From assembly GCF_011742925.1 (NCBI RefSeq), contig NZ_WAEL01000012.1, positions 1 through 64,000 of the forward strand: a DNA stretch of 64,000 nucleotides, written 5' to 3'. The notes below the pieces were generated by a model. It saw nothing but the letters and a program-made list of their open reading frames with translations, did not search any database and was not told where the DNA came from. Both the position numbers and the translations under genes were made by a program. Positions 53,797-62,712 of the stretch are shown in pieces (position 1 is the stretch's first letter; every line of letters starts with the position of its first letter). Source of the DNA: Fibrivirga algicola (lineage in GTDB: Bacteria; Bacteroidota; Bacteroidia; Cytophagales; Spirosomataceae).

Positions 53797-55767
53797 TTAT
53801 TTCAGGTCCCAGTAAACGACATAGCGCTGCCGATGAGTCCGGTAATACGGCACCAGTTCAACGGGTTTGCCCCCAGGCATGGCTACCGTTTGGAACGTCA
53901 GCGGCTTTCCGGAAACGGGTTTTAACCAATCGGTAATGGGTTTGCCACCGGTGGTCAGCGTGTGGTCAATTGAATCGGGAATGGTGTAATCATAGCCGTA
54001 ATACTGGTAGGGGTTGGCAGGATCATGAAACGGGGCCGTTCCTTTCAGATTAGCCGTTCCCAGTTGTCCCGCCAGCACAATCGGTCCATAGGCAATTGCT
54101 GCCACGGTTGGATCATCGTTGGTGGGCACCAGCCGGAGCGCCATCGGGTAAGTAAGCTCGATCCGATCGCCCTCTTTCCAGCTACGTTCGACGGTGATAT
54201 AACTACCCGGCGACTGCTTGACGGCGACTGCTTTTCCATTTACCTTCAGCGTGACGCCTGCCGTTGCCCAGGCCGGATACCGCAGGTACAACGGCATCTG
54301 TACCGGCGTTTTTGTCTGCACCGTCAGGCGAGTGGTTGCCTCCTCGGGGTAATTGGTTTCCTGTACGAGGGTGACGCCTTTCTGCTTCCAGCTTACTTCC
54401 GACGGAATAAACAGGTTGATGTACACGCCTTTATCGTCATGGTAATAGATCGCTTCGCCGTATTTCGACTGGCTTTCAAACCCTGAGCCCACGCAGCACC
54501 AGAACGATTGATCGGGTGTGCTGTAGAGTCGGTAGGCCCCCGCTTTCATGGGCGTGAAATAGCAGACCATGCCTGATTCCGGGTCCTGCTGACCCAGAAT
54601 GTGGTTGTAGAGCGCCTGTTCGTAATAGTCCGCAACCGTCGCGTCGGCCGACCAGGTGAACAGGTGCCGGGTCAGTTTGAGCATGTTATACGTGTTGCAG
54701 GTTTCGCTCGTATTACCCGTCAGGTGTTTGGAGAGTTGGTCTGGCTCGAAGAAATGTTCTTTGTCGCTGTTGCCCCCATGCGCGTAGGTGTGATGCTGCA
54801 CAACCGTTTTCCAGAAGAACAGGGCGGCAGTTTTAGCTTTCTCGTTACCCGTCAACTCATAATCTCGCGCTTCACCGACCAGCTTGGGGATGAACGTATT
54901 AGCGTGAGCCTTATCCAGATTGTCCTGCCCATTTTCGAGCGGTTCCAGAGCCGCTTTATGGTAGAAAAACTGAGCCAGTTTTAGGTGCTCCGGATTACCC
55001 GTTACGGCATACAGATTGAAGAAGGCATCATTCATGCCACCGAACTCATTTCGAAGCATTTTCTGGCGCTGCTCGGGTGTCAGTGGCGACAGTTTCGCAC
55101 TAGCCCACGACGCCATTTTTGTGACGATGTCGAGCGCCTGCTGGTTACCCGCGTAGGTGAATTGATCAGTTAACCCGGCAAAGAGTTTGTGCAACGTATA
55201 CCAGGGTGCCCAGACCGCCGTGCCGGCTATGTTGCGGTCGATGTACTGCTGTGGATACGCACTCAGGTAGCCGTTCTGGTTCAGCACCCGCTGCACGTCA
55301 GCCAATGCCGTTACCAGGCTATCGCCTTTTTTACGAAAGGCATCACGACCCGTAGAGGCATATTGTAGCGCCAGACCCGACAGCATGTGGCCAATGCTGT
55401 GGCCACGGAGTTCCATATCCAGTCCTTCCCAGCCACCCAGGGGTTTGGGCATTTTGGTTGGGCTACCCGGCTTTGGCGTATTCATGCCCGCATTGACCCG
55501 AAAGCTATGCATTAACCGGTCCACAGGTAATGACAGTAGCCACTTGCCTTCACGCTCGATGTTATCGTGGAACAAGCCGTGCGTAATCCGGACATCCTGC
55601 AAATCGAAGCTTTGGGCTTTGATGGGTACGTTCACCGGCACCTTCATTTTGTCGGCCGACTGACCGGGGTACTGCGCCAAGCCCAGGACCGACTGGCCAA
55701 TCAAACCAACCGTGAGAAGGCCACGCAGGAGGCTGTAGGTTCGGGAAATGCGAAGGGTTTTTGTCAT
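53797..55767 (-). CDS. GH127/GH146 beta-L-arabinofuranosidase
   Basis: A 656-residue exported enzyme of the DUF1680 family, now GH127/GH146. The alpha/alpha barrel contains GWEGLDMELRGHSIGHMLSG; the active site has TSETCNTYNMLKL and QSFWCCVGSGFES, supplying the glutamate and cysteines of the zinc site and the catalytic cysteine. It would release terminal beta-L-arabinofuranose. A signal peptide is present at the start. Confidence 0.92.
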   Translation of the reverse strand: MTKTLRISRTYSLLRGLLTVGLIGQSVLGLAQYPGQSADKMKVPVNVPIKAQSFDLQDVRITHGLFHDNIEREGKWLLSLPVDRLMHSFRVNAGMNTPKPGSPTKMPKPLGGWEGLDMELRGHSIGHMLSGLALQYASTGRDAFRKKGDSLVTALADVQRVLNQNGYLSAYPQQYIDRNIAGTAVWAPWYTLHKLFAGLTDQFTYAGNQQALDIVTKMASWASAKLSPLTPEQRQKMLRNEFGGMNDAFFNLYAVTGNPEHLKLAQFFYHKAALEPLENGQDNLDKAHANTFIPKLVGEARDYELTGNEKAKTAALFFWKTVVQHHTYAHGGNSDKEHFFEPDQLSKHLTGNTSETCNTYNMLKLTRHLFTWSADATVADYYEQALYNHILGQQDPESGMVCYFTPMKAGAYRLYSTPDQSFWCCVGSGFESQSKYGEAIYYHDDKGVYINLFIPSEVSWKQKGVTLVQETNYPEEATTRLTVQTKTPVQMPLYLRYPAWATAGVTLKVNGKAVAVKQSPGSYITVERSWKEGDRIELTYPMALRLVPTNDDPTVAAIAYGPIVLAGQLGTANLKGTAPFHDPANPYQYYGYDYTIPDSIDHTLTTGGKPITDWLKPVSGKPLTFQTVAMPGGKPVELVPYYRTHRQRYVVYWDLK

Positions 55768-55887
55768 AGAAAGGCTAAGGCATACACTAAACTGCCTCTA
55801 TTCTGAAATAGACCGTGCCTGGTTTCGCATACCCTTTTCAAATGGCTTAAAAAGCAGGAAAGATTTCGCTAATTCTCCCCTTCAACG

Positions 55888-55917
55888 GCAATAGGAAGCC
55901 ATATGGCTTCCTATTGC
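55888..55917 (-). terminator. Perfect 30-bp palindrome after the large lyase gene
   Basis: GCAATAGGAAGCCAT and its exact complement are directly joined, 28 bases beyond the stop at 55945. As RNA it would form a long stem with a minimal loop. It probably stabilises or ends the upstream transcript, separating it from GH127. Confidence 0.65.
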
Positions 55918-55944
55918 TTGTCAATCAAAACATAATCGCTGGTA

Positions 55945-58900
55945 CTAAGGCTTGATTAGTTTAATCGTTACCCGTTCAGTATTGGTAGATGCCTGCAGCA
56001 AATAGATACCCGCCTGACGGCTCATCGGAATGGCCTGCTGCTGACCAGGTGTAACAGACTCGATCTGATGCTCGAACAGTGCATGACCAGTTATATCCGT
56101 TAGCGTCAGTTTAAGAGGCTGGCCGGTAGCGCCCCGAATTTCTACGAGTGCCTGATCGTTTGCCACCGGGTTGCCCAGCGCAGTCAGGATAAGCGGATTA
56201 TCTGTGTGTTCAGCAGCCATACGAGCACCCGAAGCAGGCTCAGTGCCGTAGATAAGTTGCCCTTTGTAATAAATCGTTACGCGATCATTCTCCGCCATCG
56301 ACCCCGCGACCTTATACGAATAGTCATTGGTTTCATTGAAATTCGACCAGTCAGCTTTGGCGATCCGGTACTGAATGTTGTCTGTTGTGCCTGATGGATA
56401 CAACGTACCTACGCTCGGATTTATCTTCAGTTCGAAATACGTATCCGCGTTGGAACGCCCCACATTTCTAACAAATTGTCCCGTCACGTTTGAATTACCC
56501 AGTTTCGCGTAGTCGATCCAGTAGTTGAGGCTCTGCGTTCCTTCGGCGGTGAACCAGTAACGTACCGACAGGTCACCATAAGCCACGGGAACATTACCTT
56601 CGTTCGTCACTTTCAGGTACGTACTGATCGAATTACTCCCTGTGTTGCGATTCCTGTTTTCGGTATAGACCTTCAGCTTGACTACCGGAGTAACCAGAGC
56701 GGGCTCAGTTCCCCAGATCAGGTAGCCATTTTGATAAACGGTGGTGTGTTCGTTCGTACCGTAACTCGACTGAGGGGTGAAGGAATAATCATTGCTTTCA
56801 TTCAGATCGGCCCAGTCTGTATTGGCGAACCGGGACTGAATAGGCCCAGAATTGCCCCCAGCTACCAAAGTGCCAGCTCCAGCCGTAAAGCTGTATTCAA
56901 TATACCCCAGTGCGCCGTTACGCGGCTGATCCAGCATCACGTATTTCAGTTTGACATTGCTGTTGCCCAGCTGCGCATAATCAATCCAGGTGTTGATACC
57001 TGCATAGTTCTCAGCGGTAAACCAGTAACGGGCGGTCAGCTCACTATAGGCCACAGCTGTTGTACCTTCATTAATCAGCGTCAGGTAAGGCCGAATGACA
57101 TTATTTGTCGTTTTATTATTATCCCCATCCAGCGATTTCACTTTTACCAGTGTTGCCAGTGTCACCACGAGAACCTGATCAACTGGAGTGGCTGCTGTGT
57201 AGGTGGCATCCCCAGCCTGCGAAGCTGTAATCGTTGTTGATCCCGGACCAACCAGATGAATTTTGTTATCGATAATTGTCGCAACAGAAACGTTCAAGCT
57301 GGCATAGGAAATTGGTAAGCCAGAACTAACGGTAGCCGCTGGGTCGAAATCAGCATCACCCACTTTTTTAGACGGTAAGGGGGCAAATGTGATGGTCTGA
57401 CTACGTTTTGAAACGGACAGCGTTTGACTAACCTGGTTTGCGGCTGTATATGTTGCATCCCCGGCTTGTGTAGCCGTAATCGTGGTTGAGCCTGGACCAA
57501 CCAAGTGAATGTTGCCATCGACAATCGTTGCTACGTCGGTGTTCGAACTAGTATAGCTTACGGATAAACCCGATGTGGCTGTGGCACCTGGAGCAAAATC
57601 GGCATCACCCGCAGATTTGGATGGTAACGGGTTAAACGTAATCGTCTGAGATAGTTTCGATACTACTAACGCAACATCATTTCCAGTTCCGCCCTGGTAG
57701 GTTATCTGAAAGCGAATCGATCCTATTGTCACACTACTTCCTTCGGCTAGCTCAGCAAATGTTCCTGTAACGGGATTAGTCGACGTGTTGTCGATGATCA
57801 CGTAGCTGGTGCCGACTGGCAGGCTGCCTGCGTTTCCAAGGTCACTGGAAACCAGGTTCGCCCCATTGAGCGAAACCCCGTTGGCCACTAGTTTATCCAT
57901 AGTACTGTTGCTGCTGTTCGACTCAAGCTGATAGGTTGCACCGGTGCTGAGGAGTAACTCTGCTGAGGAAGTGAACGTACCTACTGAGTTACCTGGTGCC
58001 ACGAATGCCCCACTGCCAATGCTGACTGAACCACTGGTCAGGCCAGTGCCAGCTAAGGTGCCGCCGGTTACAGACACCGGGCTGGCCAGCGAACCATTGA
58101 CAACCAGTGTGCCGCTGTTGACGGTAGTAGCTCCCTGGTATTCGTTTGCGCCAGTTAGCACCAGTTTGCCGTTATTTACTGTCACCGACGAATAAAAAGG
58201 CGTTCCACCAATGGTTGTCGTTCCGTTTTTGATCGATCCCGTGATGGTTTGCGTACCGGTACCGACTTTTTCCAGATTGACCCGACCTTTATCTACGGCA
58301 TCGGCCGTAGGACCCGATCCAATTGTGCCATCAAACGTACCGTCCTGATTATCAATACCAATCGCTAGGGTCGAAGCCCCGTTTGTCAGGTTGCTGCGCG
58401 AGATGATGTAGGCATCAGAAGTGCCATCGAGCGCGCCGATGGTTTGTTTGTTGGCATACAGGTTAGCCCCATTATAGACCAGTACAGCCGTCGCATCAGT
58501 TCCCATCGTCAGGCGGGTGGGGGGCAGCAGCACGTTGTTGGCATCGGTAAGGCTATTGGTGGTGTTGTGAAGTTCAATAGTACCCTGCGCCAGATTGAGG
58601 CCACCCTGCAAACCGCTCCAGTCCATAGCCGCCTGTATCCGCAGGCCTGCGTAGGAGCCGCTGCCCCCGTAGACCGGGGTCGTAATTTTCAGCCCCTGCG
58701 TCCCGGCGATTTTTAACGGTACCCGCGAGTTGTTGTTGGCATTTCCCATGAACAGCTTCCGGGCACCCGTGTTGATCATATTGATCGCGGGCGTGCCCGA
58801 CAACGTTTGAAACGTTAACGTACCCCCATTCAGGCCACTGGCCAGCGTTAGTTCTGAGGTGCCGTTGGCGGCATAGGTCAACGTACCTACCGTGATAGTA

Positions 58901-60774
58901 CCATCCAGCTGAACACCCCCAATATTTCCAAAACTGGTAGCCCCAAAGGTCGCGTTGGCCTGAACTCCGCCCGGAACCACTGAATTGCTCCAGTTGGTCG
59001 CCGTTGGCCATTTCAGGAACCGGTTACCCGTTCCGTTCGAGATGGTTGTAGTAGCCGTAATGGCCGTACCACCTGGCCGTTGTGAGAGCTGTATTGCCGA
59101 TCCATTCACGGCCACAACGGCATAGTTTGTATTGGCCGTAAAACCACCCGGAACGGTTCCGCTCAGCCGCACGAAATCCCCGACAGTAAATGTCTGACCT
59201 GGCCAGTTCAGATTGGCGCTGCCAGCGACCGATGAAAGGGTGGTTGTCAGGATACCCGCCGTGTTCGTCCAGGTACCATCCGTAACCCCGGGAATTTGAT
59301 TTACGGTAAAAACCTGGTAGACAACAGGTGCCGGATTGTATTGGCTGTCACCCATTTGCTGAGCCGTAATCGTTGCTGTTCCGGGCTTTGACACGTGTAT
59401 TGTTCCATCGGCGTTGATGGAGGCCACGGTCGGATTTAAACTGGCATAGACAACGGGTAGCCCTGAACTGGCGGTTGCACCCGGCGAAAAATCGGCAGCG
59501 CCAAAGTCTTTGTTTGGAATAGGAGGGAACGTAATCGTTTGATTAGTAGGTTTTGCTACCTCCTCAAGCGAAAAGGTCAATGTGCCAAAACCCAACTGGT
59601 CGTAACCACCACTGTTGGGGCCGTAATTTCCTCCGCCCCCTTCCGGCCGTACAAGCTGGGCAAAACGAGCGGAATAGGGAGCACTCAATCCTTTCCGATT
59701 GACGTAGTGGTTGTAGACCATCTCCCAAACCGGGCGAAGATTACCGCGTTGATCTTCCGATACAATAGTCTGTACAACACCGATGCAGTTTCTGTAGGTC
59801 GTATATGGGACCTCGTAACCCAGGTTATATTTAGCGATATATTCAAACCCTTTCAGCATCCGGTTGTCGTCGTATCCGTATAGGTCGTCACCCTGACTCC
59901 AGGCCATCTCACAGAACGAACCAGCCAGCGCCACGCCCAGCACCGTATGTCCCTGATCGCGGCCGCTTTCCTGCCACTGACCCAGATCGCCATACACGTA
60001 AGGGACAACGTTCTTAATTGAGCCCGTTCCTGCTCCATTTTTGAAGTATTCAATAGCTTCGTTGTAAATGTCCCGACGATCGCAGAGAACACCGATACTG
60101 AGTATGGATGCCATGTTGCATAAATCCCAGTTAGCGTAGTAATTGCTGATGCAGGCCCCGTTGTGATTCACCAGAAAATCGTGGTTGATCGGATACCAAA
60201 CGGTCAGCATCCAGTTTTGAAACCGGGTGAAATCAGTGGGTGCCCAGCCGCTGTATGAGCGCATAATCTCGGCAGCATTCGCCAGTTGATACCCCTGAAT
60301 ACCGGCCAGCAAAAATCGGTCGGCTGTACCACTGATGGTTGTCATCCCCGCCGACCAGGCATTTAGAATAGCGATAGATTTCTCAGCGTACGCATCATCG
60401 CCCGAAATTTTCCACCGAAGCGCTGTCTGGAAAGCCGAGGCTGCATCCCGGAAAATGGATGCATAGTTTTCTGGGTTTGTTCCGTTGAAGCCCCGGTAGA
60501 TGGTGGCCGGAACCGGGTTGGTGAACGCGCGCGACAGTGACGAGTGCGAATTGGCAGTCAGCACGTCCCAACCGGCTTTCCAGGGTTGGGCACCGGCAGC
60601 TACCTTGCTTTTCATCCGGTCGAAATCGGCCTGCTTGTGCAACAACCCCGGATGAACAAATGGCTGTGCCTTTACGAAGGGCGTTACTGCTAATAGCAGC
60701 AAAATGAGGCAAAAGGCTTGTCGAAGGGCAATAAAACCCTTACCCCAGCCTATGGAGAAGGAAAATCGATTCAT
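55945..60774 (-). CDS. Large secreted alginate-lyase-type enzyme with CBM3-like modules and T9SS signal
   Basis: A 1609-residue multidomain protein. Signal peptide ends at TPFVKAQ. Residues 35-400 form an alginate_lyase-type alpha-barrel with NHNGACISNYYANWDLCN and ESGRDQGHTVLG (likely catalytic Asn/His/Tyr). Then come one Ig-like repeat (ITFPPIPNKDFGAADFSPGA), about 450 residues of autotransporter-type beta repeats (GGTLTFQTLSG, GKLVLTGANEYQGATTVNSG), two more Ig-like repeats near 1050-1210, two CBM3-like modules (about 1220-1500; TARYWFTAENYAG, SVRYWFTAEGTQS) and a type IX secretion signal (GQPLKLTLTDITGHALFE to the end). It is the main extracellular enzyme of the locus. Confidence 0.88.
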   Translation of the reverse strand: MNRFSFSIGWGKGFIALRQAFCLILLLLAVTPFVKAQPFVHPGLLHKQADFDRMKSKVAAGAQPWKAGWDVLTANSHSSLSRAFTNPVPATIYRGFNGTNPENYASIFRDAASAFQTALRWKISGDDAYAEKSIAILNAWSAGMTTISGTADRFLLAGIQGYQLANAAEIMRSYSGWAPTDFTRFQNWMLTVWYPINHDFLVNHNGACISNYYANWDLCNMASILSIGVLCDRRDIYNEAIEYFKNGAGTGSIKNVVPYVYGDLGQWQESGRDQGHTVLGVALAGSFCEMAWSQGDDLYGYDDNRMLKGFEYIAKYNLGYEVPYTTYRNCIGVVQTIVSEDQRGNLRPVWEMVYNHYVNRKGLSAPYSARFAQLVRPEGGGGNYGPNSGGYDQLGFGTLTFSLEEVAKPTNQTITFPPIPNKDFGAADFSPGATASSGLPVVYASLNPTVASINADGTIHVSKPGTATITAQQMGDSQYNPAPVVYQVFTVNQIPGVTDGTWTNTAGILTTTLSSVAGSANLNWPGQTFTVGDFVRLSGTVPGGFTANTNYAVVAVNGSAIQLSQRPGGTAITATTTISNGTGNRFLKWPTATNWSNSVVPGGVQANATFGATSFGNIGGVQLDGTITVGTLTYAANGTSELTLASGLNGGTLTFQTLSGTPAINMINTGARKLFMGNANNNSRVPLKIAGTQGLKITTPVYGGSGSYAGLRIQAAMDWSGLQGGLNLAQGTIELHNTTNSLTDANNVLLPPTRLTMGTDATAVLVYNGANLYANKQTIGALDGTSDAYIISRSNLTNGASTLAIGIDNQDGTFDGTIGSGPTADAVDKGRVNLEKVGTGTQTITGSIKNGTTTIGGTPFYSSVTVNNGKLVLTGANEYQGATTVNSGTLVVNGSLASPVSVTGGTLAGTGLTSGSVSIGSGAFVAPGNSVGTFTSSAELLLSTGATYQLESNSSNSTMDKLVANGVSLNGANLVSSDLGNAGSLPVGTSYVIIDNTSTNPVTGTFAELAEGSSVTIGSIRFQITYQGGTGNDVALVVSKLSQTITFNPLPSKSAGDADFAPGATATSGLSVSYTSSNTDVATIVDGNIHLVGPGSTTITATQAGDATYTAANQVSQTLSVSKRSQTITFAPLPSKKVGDADFDPAATVSSGLPISYASLNVSVATIIDNKIHLVGPGSTTITASQAGDATYTAATPVDQVLVVTLATLVKVKSLDGDNNKTTNNVIRPYLTLINEGTTAVAYSELTARYWFTAENYAGINTWIDYAQLGNSNVKLKYVMLDQPRNGALGYIEYSFTAGAGTLVAGGNSGPIQSRFANTDWADLNESNDYSFTPQSSYGTNEHTTVYQNGYLIWGTEPALVTPVVKLKVYTENRNRNTGSNSISTYLKVTNEGNVPVAYGDLSVRYWFTAEGTQSLNYWIDYAKLGNSNVTGQFVRNVGRSNADTYFELKINPSVGTLYPSGTTDNIQYRIAKADWSNFNETNDYSYKVAGSMAENDRVTIYYKGQLIYGTEPASGARMAAEHTDNPLILTALGNPVANDQALVEIRGATGQPLKLTLTDITGHALFEHQIESVTPGQQQAIPMSRQAGIYLLQASTNTERVTIKLIKP

Positions 60775-60814
60775 GATTGATTTAGGAGAATTGTTGAAGT
60801 AAGATTAAAGAAAT

Positions 60815-60852
60815 GGCCACCCAGTGTGTGTGTTAACCTTATCTGGGTGGCC
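60815..60852 (-). terminator. Hairpin after susD
   Basis: GGCCACCCAG and CTGGGTGGCC form a perfect 10-bp stem around an 18-base loop, 34 bases beyond the susD stop; on the minus strand it is followed by TTTCTTT. It is probably an intrinsic terminator or attenuator between susD and the large lyase gene. Confidence 0.7.
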
Positions 60853-60885
60853 TTCCTGTAGCTAAGTAAGCGACAGTGTAGTTGC

Positions 60886-62634
60886 TTACCAGCCCGGATT
60901 CTGGCTAAGCTGTGGATTCAACTGGATCTGCTGCGTAGGGATGGGCAACAGGTAGTTTTTGTCACTGAAGGAGCGGTTGGCATCGACGATGATGTTGCCA
61001 TTGGCATCCTTAGCCGTTGAGGCTTGCGAGGGCCATAACGTCTGGTATTCCGTTCCCGTCCATTTGATGCCGATCAAGGGCTTTTTCAATTCATCAATGG
61101 CGGCCCAGCGTTTCAGGTCGTCTACTCGGAAGCCTTCGTAAAACAGCTCCACGTTGCGTTCCCGGCGGATTTCAGTGCGCATATCTAGGCCGTTCGCCTG
61201 TGCGAAGGCATTACTCAGTTTTGGCATCGTTTTGTTGACGCGAAGCCGAACCAGATTAAGCGACTTGTCCAGGTCAACGTCGCTGATTGTGCCGTTCCGT
61301 TCATACACGGCCTCCGCGTAGTTGAGCAGGACTTCGGCATATCGGATAACGGGGTAATCATACGCTTCTTCGTTGTCGGCCACGGCCCGTTCCGACACCC
61401 ATTTCTGATGCCCATACCCGCTGACCCCGTTGGCATAAGGCTTGAAGGGCGATGCATTGGCAGTGGCCCGGTCAGCGGCTCCACTCGTCCAGTCGACGCG
61501 GGGATTGTTGATACCAAACCAGTAGTAGCCACCCGGCACCTTCAGGGTGTACTTCATTCGATTCTCCCGGTTCTGAAACTCCGAAATCATGGTTGCGTAC
61601 CCTTTGAAGAGCGGAGACTTCTCGATGGGAAGCCCATCCTGACACAGGAACTGATTAACAAAGTTCTTGGTCGGTCCTAACACCTGGGATTGACGCGATA
61701 CGTTCTGGCGAATTTGCCGCAGCGTGAAGTCATAGCGGTTGGCCAGTATGTACTCGTTGTTGGCGCTTTTCGTAATGTTAGCCGGATTCGACTTCTGGTT
61801 TTCCAGGATGAACAGGTATTTCTGGGCTGAGTCGCCCAGGGCTGCTGGAGCAAACAACTGGTATTGCGCGCCCGTAATAACCGCCCCGCTAGCGGCTGCC
61901 GACGCATCGAGTAACGTGTTGGCGCGGGTGGCATTGTTGCGGAACTTCTGCCAGGTACCCTCGTACAAGGCTACCCGCCCCAGAAAGGCCTGTGCCGCCT
62001 CCTTGTTAATCCGGCCCTGTTCGGTCGATGCGTTCTGGGCCGTTTTAGCGGGTAGGGCCGTAATGGCTTCGTTCAGATCCTTCAGGATAAAGTCAACCAC
62101 TTCGTCCCGCGTATTGCGCGGAGCCTGTAGTTCAGGCGCATCAGTTGCCAGTGGTGTGCTGATAATGGGTACGCCCCCAAAGATCTGAAGCAGGTCGAAG
62201 TAGACATAGGCCCGGAAGAACTTGGCTTCGGCAACGTATTTGGCAATGTCAGCCTGATTACCGTACGCGCCAGCCTTGCCCAGCATATAATTGATCGTGC
62301 GAATTCGACTGTAGTTATTGTTGTAGTTCGCATCGGTAGTGGGCACAGTATTCAGGCCCCGGCTAAAGGCGTTCTGAGTCGCCGCAAAGTCGCTTTTCAG
62401 ATCAGAATGGTAATTCTGGGTAGATCCATTGGCGTCGTAGAGCACATCGATGAATGATCGCTCGTAAGTATAAAACTGGTTGGCGGCCAGCATAAAATCA
62501 TTGGGCGACTGCCAGTAGGCCGCGTCTGAAAGCTGATCGAGCGGATCCAGATCCAGGGCTTTATTACAACTGCTCTGGGTTAGCGACAGCGACCCGGCCA
62601 GTAGTAGAATAGCTAGTTTACGAAAGAATGTCAT
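60886..62634 (-). CDS. susD: SusD/RagB-type glycan-binding lipoprotein
   Basis: A 582-residue outer-membrane lipoprotein. The lipobox is LTQSSC near residue 23, followed by NKALDLDPLDQLSDAAYW, the usual SusD start. Helical TPR-like parts include AKFFRAYVYFDLLQIFGGVPI and YAEVLLNYAEAVYE; the end has RRERNVELFYEGFRVDDLKRW and YLLPIPTQQIQLNP. It captures oligosaccharides and forms the lid of the SusC transporter encoded just upstream. Confidence 0.96.
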   Translation of the reverse strand: MTFFRKLAILLLAGSLSLTQSSCNKALDLDPLDQLSDAAYWQSPNDFMLAANQFYTYERSFIDVLYDANGSTQNYHSDLKSDFAATQNAFSRGLNTVPTTDANYNNNYSRIRTINYMLGKAGAYGNQADIAKYVAEAKFFRAYVYFDLLQIFGGVPIISTPLATDAPELQAPRNTRDEVVDFILKDLNEAITALPAKTAQNASTEQGRINKEAAQAFLGRVALYEGTWQKFRNNATRANTLLDASAAASGAVITGAQYQLFAPAALGDSAQKYLFILENQKSNPANITKSANNEYILANRYDFTLRQIRQNVSRQSQVLGPTKNFVNQFLCQDGLPIEKSPLFKGYATMISEFQNRENRMKYTLKVPGGYYWFGINNPRVDWTSGAADRATANASPFKPYANGVSGYGHQKWVSERAVADNEEAYDYPVIRYAEVLLNYAEAVYERNGTISDVDLDKSLNLVRLRVNKTMPKLSNAFAQANGLDMRTEIRRERNVELFYEGFRVDDLKRWAAIDELKKPLIGIKWTGTEYQTLWPSQASTAKDANGNIIVDANRSFSDKNYLLPIPTQQIQLNPQLSQNPGW

Positions 62635-62659
62635 AGTCTAAGTAGGTTTCAGGTGTAGC

Positions 62660-62693
62660 GTAGCGTCCAACCAACCAGGTTGCTGGACGCTAC
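62660..62693 (-). terminator. Hairpin between susC and susD
   Basis: GTAGCGTCCA and TGGACGCTAC form a 10-bp perfect stem with a 14-base loop, 20 bases beyond the susC stop. A hairpin here often tunes the susC to susD ratio or stabilises the susC message. Confidence 0.6.
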
Positions 62694-62712
62694 ACAATGA
62701 GCCACCGATCAG

